NCBI RefSeq assembly: GCF_011947195.1
Contig: NZ_JAATVY010000007.1
Span: 1 to 64,000, forward strand
Source: Planosporangium thailandense
GTDB lineage: Bacteria; Actinomycetota; Actinomycetes; Mycobacteriales; Micromonosporaceae
DNA: 64,000 bases
Direction: 5' to 3'
Shown: in pieces, positions 59,992 through 64,000 of the stretch
Layout: the number at the start of each line of letters is the position of its first letter
Position numbering within the stretch: the stretch's first letter is position 1
The notes under the pieces: generated by a model
Database searches by the model: none
What the model was told of the DNA's origin: nothing
What the model saw: the letters and a program-made list of their open reading frames with translations, nothing else
Made by a program: the position numbers and the translations under genes

Positions 59992-61032
59992 TCACCCGGG
60001 TCGCAGCCGGGCCGGGATGTTGTAGGGCGTGATCACCTCGACCCCGGCCGGCACCGACGTCGGCGCCCCCGGCAGCAACCGGTGGTGGCGCAGCACCTGC
60101 CGCAGGGCGGCCCGCATGTCGGCGCGCAGATCGTGGTGCAGCACCGCGTGGAGGGTACCGGCCCGCAGCAGTTGCAGGTTGTGCCCGTCGAGGTCGTGAC
60201 CGAGGAAGACCGCGCAGTCCACGCCCGCGGCGGCCAGCTCGTCGGCGATGGCCCGGTTGCCGCCGCCGACGGAGTAGACGGCCCGTACCTCGGGGTGCTC
60301 GGCCAGCGCGGACCTGACGAGGGCGCGCATGGCCTCGTCGAGGCCGTCGGCGTCGGTGACGACGACCACCGCCAACCCGGGCGCGAGGTCCGCCAACGCG
60401 TGCCGGAAGGCGTCGGCCCGCTCCCGTTCGCCGAAGAACACCGAGCGGCTCAGGGTCACGAGTACGGTGCCCGTGCCGGCGGGCAGCCACCGCGAGACGA
60501 GGTACGCCGCGGTGGCGCCGGCCGCCGCGTTGTCCAGCCCGACGTACGCGATGCGCGGGCAGTCGTGCACGTCGGTGACGAGCGTGACCACGGGTACCCC
60601 GCGCTCGTACAGCCGCCGCACCGCCGCCGCGACCTCCGGGGCGTCCGGCGCCTTCAGCAGTACGCCGTGGGTCGTCCGGCCGCGCCGCCCGAGGCCGTCG
60701 AGGGCGGCCGCGAGGTCGGCGACCGCACCGGACTCGCGCAGCTGGAACCGCGCCCGCACCGCGGCCGGTCGGATCGCCGGCAGCTCCGCTTCGAGCGCCT
60801 CGCGCACCGCGCTGCTGAACCGCTGCGGCGCCTGCATGACGACGTCGAGCATCAGGGTGCGTGCGCCCAGCCGCAGCTGGCGCTGCTGCCGGTCAAGGTC
60901 GAGGATCGCCTGTTCGACCGCGCGTACCGCCCGGGGGCTGACGCCGGGACGGCCGTGCAGCACGCGGTCCACTGTGGCTTCACTCAGGCCGGACTGCTCG
61001 GCGATGTCGCGGATGCGGTGCCCTCGGGTCAC
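59992..61032 (-). CDS. second LacI-family regulator
   Basis: 346 residues. HTH IRDIAEQSGLSEATVDRVLHGRPGVSPRAVRAVEQAILDLDRQ (residues 7-50), then ligand-binding domain in which KAPDAPEVAAAVRRLYERGVPVVTLVTDV and IAYVGLDNAAAGATAAYLVSRWL recall the ribose-binding type of periplasmic protein (CcpA group with a PBP1-like Peripla_BP_4 fold). GTG 61032. Divergent from the phytanoyl-CoA dioxygenase gene over 105 bp, which it likely regulates; I found no clear palindrome there. Confidence 0.9.
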   Translation of the reverse strand: MTRGHRIRDIAEQSGLSEATVDRVLHGRPGVSPRAVRAVEQAILDLDRQQRQLRLGARTLMLDVVMQAPQRFSSAVREALEAELPAIRPAAVRARFQLRESGAVADLAAALDGLGRRGRTTHGVLLKAPDAPEVAAAVRRLYERGVPVVTLVTDVHDCPRIAYVGLDNAAAGATAAYLVSRWLPAGTGTVLVTLSRSVFFGERERADAFRHALADLAPGLAVVVVTDADGLDEAMRALVRSALAEHPEVRAVYSVGGGNRAIADELAAAGVDCAVFLGHDLDGHNLQLLRAGTLHAVLHHDLRADMRAALRQVLRHHRLLPGAPTSVPAGVEVITPYNIPARLRPG

Positions 61033-61137
61033 GCCGGCACCCTACCTGAGGTCTTTTTGATGGATTCCGGCGCTGCCGCAGCCGGCCGGCCGACCGGATG
61101 CTGGAGACCATCCCGACTCCGTCACGCAGGAGGAATC

Positions 61138-62313
61138 ATGACCGCTACCGCCGCCGCGCGGGTCTGGCTGCGCGCCGCCGACGCCCACGTGGAGGAGCTC
61201 CGCGAGGTGCTCCAGACGCGGACCGACCGCGCCGACCACCCGCACGCCGACCGCGTCGAACAGCAGGTCGTCGTGTACGACGCCGCCGCGCTCACCGCGG
61301 CGGGAACCGATCCGGACGAGCGGCGCGAGGTACAGGCCGAGATCGCGTACGCGTTGTCGGACGGACCCGGCATCGTGGTCGTCGAGGGCGCCTTCGCGCC
61401 CGCGGTCGTCGACCGGGTCACCGCGGCGTTCAACCGGATGATTTCCGACCAGCGGGCGGCCGGGATGGCCGTGGGCGACCACTTCGCCAAGCCGGGCGCC
61501 AACGACCGGGTGTGGAACGCCCTGGAGAAGCTCGCCGTCATCGACCCCGAAGCGTTCGTCGACTACTACGCCAATGACGTCGTCGCGCTGGTGTCCACGG
61601 CCTGGCTGGGCCCGGGTTACCAGGTCACCTCCCAGGTCAACGTCGTCAACCCCGGCGGGGAGGGTCAGACCGTGCACCGGGACTACCACCTCGGCTTCCA
61701 GTCCCCGCAGGCGTCGGCGCGGTACCCCGCGCACGTGCACAGGCTCTCGGCCTTCCTGACCCTCCAGGGCGCCGTCGCCCACTGTGACATGCCGGTGGAG
61801 TCCGGGCCGACGCTCTACCTGCCGCACTCGCAGAAGTACGAGCTGGGCTACCTCGCGTACTGGCACACCGAGTTCCAGGACTACTTCGTCGACCACCACA
61901 TCCAGCTGCCGCTGCGCAAGGGTGACGCGGTCTTCTTCAACCCGGCGCTGTTCCACGCCGCCGGGTCGAACCGCTCCACGGACATCAAGCGCATGGCCAA
62001 CCTGTTGCAGATCTCGTCGGCGTTCGGCCGCGCCATGGAGACGGTCGACCGGGAGCGCACGGTACGCGCGATCTACCCGGCCCTGCTCGCCCGCAAGGCC
62101 GCCGGCTGGGACGAGCACGCCCTGGCCAACGTGGTGGCCGCCAGCGCCGAGGGGTACTCCTTCCCGACCAACCTCGACCGGGACCAGCCGATCGGCGGCA
62201 TGGCCCCGCCGACCCAGGCCGCGCTCGTCACGCAGGCCCTCGCCGAGGGTGCGTCACCTGAGCAGCTGGCCGAGCGGCTCGCCGCACAGTCCGCGACGAA
62301 GCGGAGCCACTGA
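61138..62313 (+). CDS. phytanoyl-CoA dioxygenase-family Fe(II)/2-oxoglutarate enzyme
   Basis: 391 residues. The facial triad is visible: HxD in TVHRDYHLGF and distal His in NPALFHAAGSNRS with the 2-oxoglutarate Arg three residues on. DMPVESGPTLYLPHSQKY is the strand between them. Hydroxylates or desaturates a small substrate using O2 and 2-oxoglutarate; not necessarily acyl-CoA. ATG 61138 has an excellent AGGAGGAATC. Faces the second LacI gene; next genes (isomerase, dehydrogenase) are convergent with it. Confidence 0.92.
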   Translation: MTATAAARVWLRAADAHVEELREVLQTRTDRADHPHADRVEQQVVVYDAAALTAAGTDPDERREVQAEIAYALSDGPGIVVVEGAFAPAVVDRVTAAFNRMISDQRAAGMAVGDHFAKPGANDRVWNALEKLAVIDPEAFVDYYANDVVALVSTAWLGPGYQVTSQVNVVNPGGEGQTVHRDYHLGFQSPQASARYPAHVHRLSAFLTLQGAVAHCDMPVESGPTLYLPHSQKYELGYLAYWHTEFQDYFVDHHIQLPLRKGDAVFFNPALFHAAGSNRSTDIKRMANLLQISSAFGRAMETVDRERTVRAIYPALLARKAAGWDEHALANVVAASAEGYSFPTNLDRDQPIGGMAPPTQAALVTQALAEGASPEQLAERLAAQSATKRSH

Positions 62314-62391
62314 CGGAAGCGCAGCCACTGACACTCATACCGCCGCGGGTGCCTGGCTGCCACGTCCGGGCACCCCGCGCGGGCGGGCGCG

Positions 62392-63273
62392 CTACGGGGA
62401 TTCGACGATGGGCGGGGTGGCCCACCGGCCGAGGTACTCCAGGATGGTGTCCCGCATGAACGTACTGGACTCCCGCGCCCGCTCCTCCCAGGCGAACACG
62501 CAGGTGGTGACGATGCCGTCGAACCCGACCGACTCCAGTGTCGCGAAGAACTCGTCGAAGTCGACCTCGCCCTGCCCGATGTCGAGATGCTGGTGGACCG
62601 TGACCTGCGACCCCGGCGGGTTGACGATGTAACGCAGGCCCGAGGAGGCGGTGTGGTCGAAGGAGTCGGCGACATGGACCATGGCCAGCAGATCGCCCGC
62701 CTTCTCCATGATGCCCCTGCAGTCGTTGCCCTGATGGAACGTGTGCGGAGCGCAGTACAGGAACGACACCTGGGGCGAGTTGATGCCCCGGATGACGTCG
62801 ATCGCCCGCTTGCCGTCCTCCTCCCAGTCATCGGGGTGCGGCTCGATGACGAGCCGGATCCCCTCCCGTTCGAAGACCGGCAGGAGCTCCTCCATGGAGC
62901 GCCAGAACTGCCGTTCGCACCCGGCGGCCTGGCGCGGGTTGCCGTTGAACTCCGAGTTCATCGTGTCGACCCCGAGGTCGACCGCGATCTGGATCGCCCG
63001 CTTCCAGTACCGGACCGCGGCCTGCCGGTCGTCTTCGTCGGGCCCCGACCACCGGTACAGCGGTAGCACCGACGAGACTCCCACGCCGGCGCCGGTGAGC
63101 GCCTTCCTGAACCGCCGCACGGTGTCGTCGTCGACGCGCGGGTGGTTGAAGAAGGGCGTGAAGTCCTCCCGTGGGGACAGCTCGATCCACTCGTAGCCCA
63201 GCTCGGCCACGAGCGACGGCAACCGCAGCAGGGGAACCTCCCGGAACATGTACGGGTCAAGGGCGAGCTTCAT
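62392..63273 (-). CDS. TIM-barrel sugar isomerase/epimerase
   Basis: 293 residues, AP-endonuclease-2-like. Starts directly with the first strand MKLALDPYMFRE; metal residues: Glu in IRLVIEPHPDDWEEDG, Asp/His in LLAMVHVADSFDH, His in HTFHQGNDC, Glu-Phe in NSEFNGNP and QHLDIGQGEVDF. Resembles inosose or xylose-type isomerases and IolE/IolI relatives. Start overlaps the dehydrogenase stop as ATGA (63270-63273), so the pair acts on the same polyol. A second protein of this family, at 56227, is not closely alike. Confidence 0.9.
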   Translation of the reverse strand: MKLALDPYMFREVPLLRLPSLVAELGYEWIELSPREDFTPFFNHPRVDDDTVRRFRKALTGAGVGVSSVLPLYRWSGPDEDDRQAAVRYWKRAIQIAVDLGVDTMNSEFNGNPRQAAGCERQFWRSMEELLPVFEREGIRLVIEPHPDDWEEDGKRAIDVIRGINSPQVSFLYCAPHTFHQGNDCRGIMEKAGDLLAMVHVADSFDHTASSGLRYIVNPPGSQVTVHQHLDIGQGEVDFDEFFATLESVGFDGIVTTCVFAWEERARESSTFMRDTILEYLGRWATPPIVESP

Positions 63274-64000
63274 GTATCCGCGCCCCCGTACACCTCGGCG
63301 CGGTCGACCAGGTCGACACGGACCGGCTGGCCGGTCGCGAGCGACTGCATGCCGGCCGTGCACACCGCCACGGCGGCGTAGCCGTCCCAGGCGGTCGGGC
63401 CGACGACGTCCCCCCGCCTACACGCGTCGACCCACGCCTGGACCTCCAGGTCGTAGGCGCGGCCGAAACGGTCGCGGAAGTCGTCCGGGATGTACCCGCC
63501 GTAGCGGTTGTCGCGGCGGACGAACACGCTCTGCCCCAGCCCGATCGTGACGTTGCCGCACTCGGCGACCGCCTCGCAGCGGACCTCGTACCCGACCTGG
63601 CTGTTGACGAAGACCTCCGTGGTGGCCATGCCGCCACCCGCCATCCGGAAGATCGCCACCTGGGGGTCGAGGATCCCGTCCGCCGCCCGGCCGGTCGGCT
63701 TCGGCGCGAGCACCGTGATGGTGTCGATCTCGTCGTCGAACAGCCAGCGGCACACGTCGACCTCGTGTACCAGCGAGTCGCGGACGATCATCTCGGAGCG
63801 GAACGAGTCCCCGACGGACTTGTTGCGATGGACGTTGTGCACGAGCAGCAGCCGCCCCAGCCCGCCGGCTTCGAGCAGCCGCTTCATCTCGGCGTACTCG
63901 GGGTCGAAGCGCCGCATGAAGCCGACCTGGATGAGGGGCGAGCCGGCCTTGCGCTCGGCTTCGACGACGCGCAGCGCGGACTCGCTGTCCATGGTCAGCG
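63270..64000 (-). CDS. Gfo/Idh/MocA oxidoreductase, N-terminus outside the window
   Basis: The substrate domain is present: QVGFMRRFDPEYAEMKRLL, VHEVDVCRWLFDDEIDTI (catalytic Asp-His region HEVD), and VFVNSQVGYEVRCEAVAECGNV; the Rossmann part with EKP lies beyond 64000, so the true start is not visible (the Met at 63992 is internal). Third such dehydrogenase in 9 kb and, like the first two, coupled to a TIM-barrel isomerase. Confidence 0.88.
   Translation of the reverse strand, partial: LTMDSESALRVVEAERKAGSPLIQVGFMRRFDPEYAEMKRLLEAGGLGRLLLVHNVHRNKSVGDSFRSEMIVRDSLVHEVDVCRWLFDDEIDTITVLAPKPTGRAADGILDPQVAIFRMAGGGMATTEVFVNSQVGYEVRCEAVAECGNVTIGLGQSVFVRRDNRYGGYIPDDFRDRFGRAYDLEVQAWVDACRRGDVVGPTAWDGYAAVAVCTAGMQSLATGQPVRVDLVDRAEVYGGADT

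Noticed and set aside
60082-61137. Upstream extension of the phytanoyl-dioxygenase frame
   Set aside because: Antisense to the second LacI gene; the AGGAGG before 61138 sets the start.

Overview
The window is high-GC, gene-dense DNA from a filamentous actinomycete. Evidence: GTG/TTG starts, many ATGA/GTGA stop-start overlaps, a mycothiol-type maleylpyruvate isomerase fold, a DUF574-type methyltransferase, a SigE-type ECF factor and several TetR/LacI/PucR/PadR regulators. The gene mix fits Micromonosporaceae (Actinoplanes/Micromonospora-like), but that is inference. I saw no rRNA, tRNA, CRISPR array, transposase, prophage or plasmid origin.

Layout. 1-10012: sugar-acid and housekeeping genes (end of a ManD-like dehydratase, gluconokinase, RNase HI, PfkB kinase, a cytochrome-b-like membrane protein, a YqeY protein, a DUF2079 protein), a two-component system with a palindrome in front of it, and a membrane-embedded spermidine-synthase-like protein. 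10188-13950: a three-gene overlapping operon with an RsbQ-like alpha/beta hydrolase, a PAS-GAF-GAF-PP2C-ATPase protein and a STAS antagonist. This is a general-stress partner-switching module of the RsbQ/RsbP kind, with phosphatase and putative kinase in one chain. 14044-21959: an uncharacterised locus in which a BchC-type dehydrogenase, a QueD/PTPS-fold protein with a substituted active site, a GT4 glycosyltransferase, a methyltransferase, an LPG-synthase-type membrane protein and GTP cyclohydrolase II form one mostly overlapping operon. It is flanked by an LtaS-like membrane phosphotransferase and a divergent CDP-alcohol phosphatidyltransferase. This is my best candidate for an undescribed pathway.

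22032-26720: HAD hydrolase, nitrilase-family amidase, DUF574 methyltransferase, and a TetR/FAD-monooxygenase divergent pair with a visible operator. 26918-42971: an amine/amide catabolic island with a LysE exporter, PucR regulator, sarcosine-oxidase-type flavoprotein, complete polar-amino-acid ABC importer, alpha/beta hydrolase, second FAD amine oxidase with a PNPOx partner, TetR regulator, and an operon of amidohydrolase, class III aminotransferase, SDR and a second amidohydrolase. That operon's promoter is overlaid by a perfect 25-bp inverted repeat. 43191-46650: PadR-ABC-FtsX exporter operon.

46697-55075: envelope and secreted functions. These are a class A beta-lactamase-like lipoprotein, DUF2218, a secreted S8 protease, an ECF sigma factor overlapping a membrane protein with an FtsX-ectodomain-like tail, an MscS channel, a P/S/T-rich membrane protein, an MDMPI-fold protein and a secreted VWA-HYR protein. 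55200-64000: polyol/sugar catabolism with three Gfo/Idh/MocA dehydrogenases, two TIM-barrel isomerases, two LacI regulators (one with paired palindromic operators), a TauE exporter and a phytanoyl-CoA-dioxygenase-type enzyme. The last gene runs off the right edge.

A recurring oddity is short perfect or near-perfect tandem repeats (9-17 bp, 2-7 copies), both inside coding regions in multiples of three and between genes.
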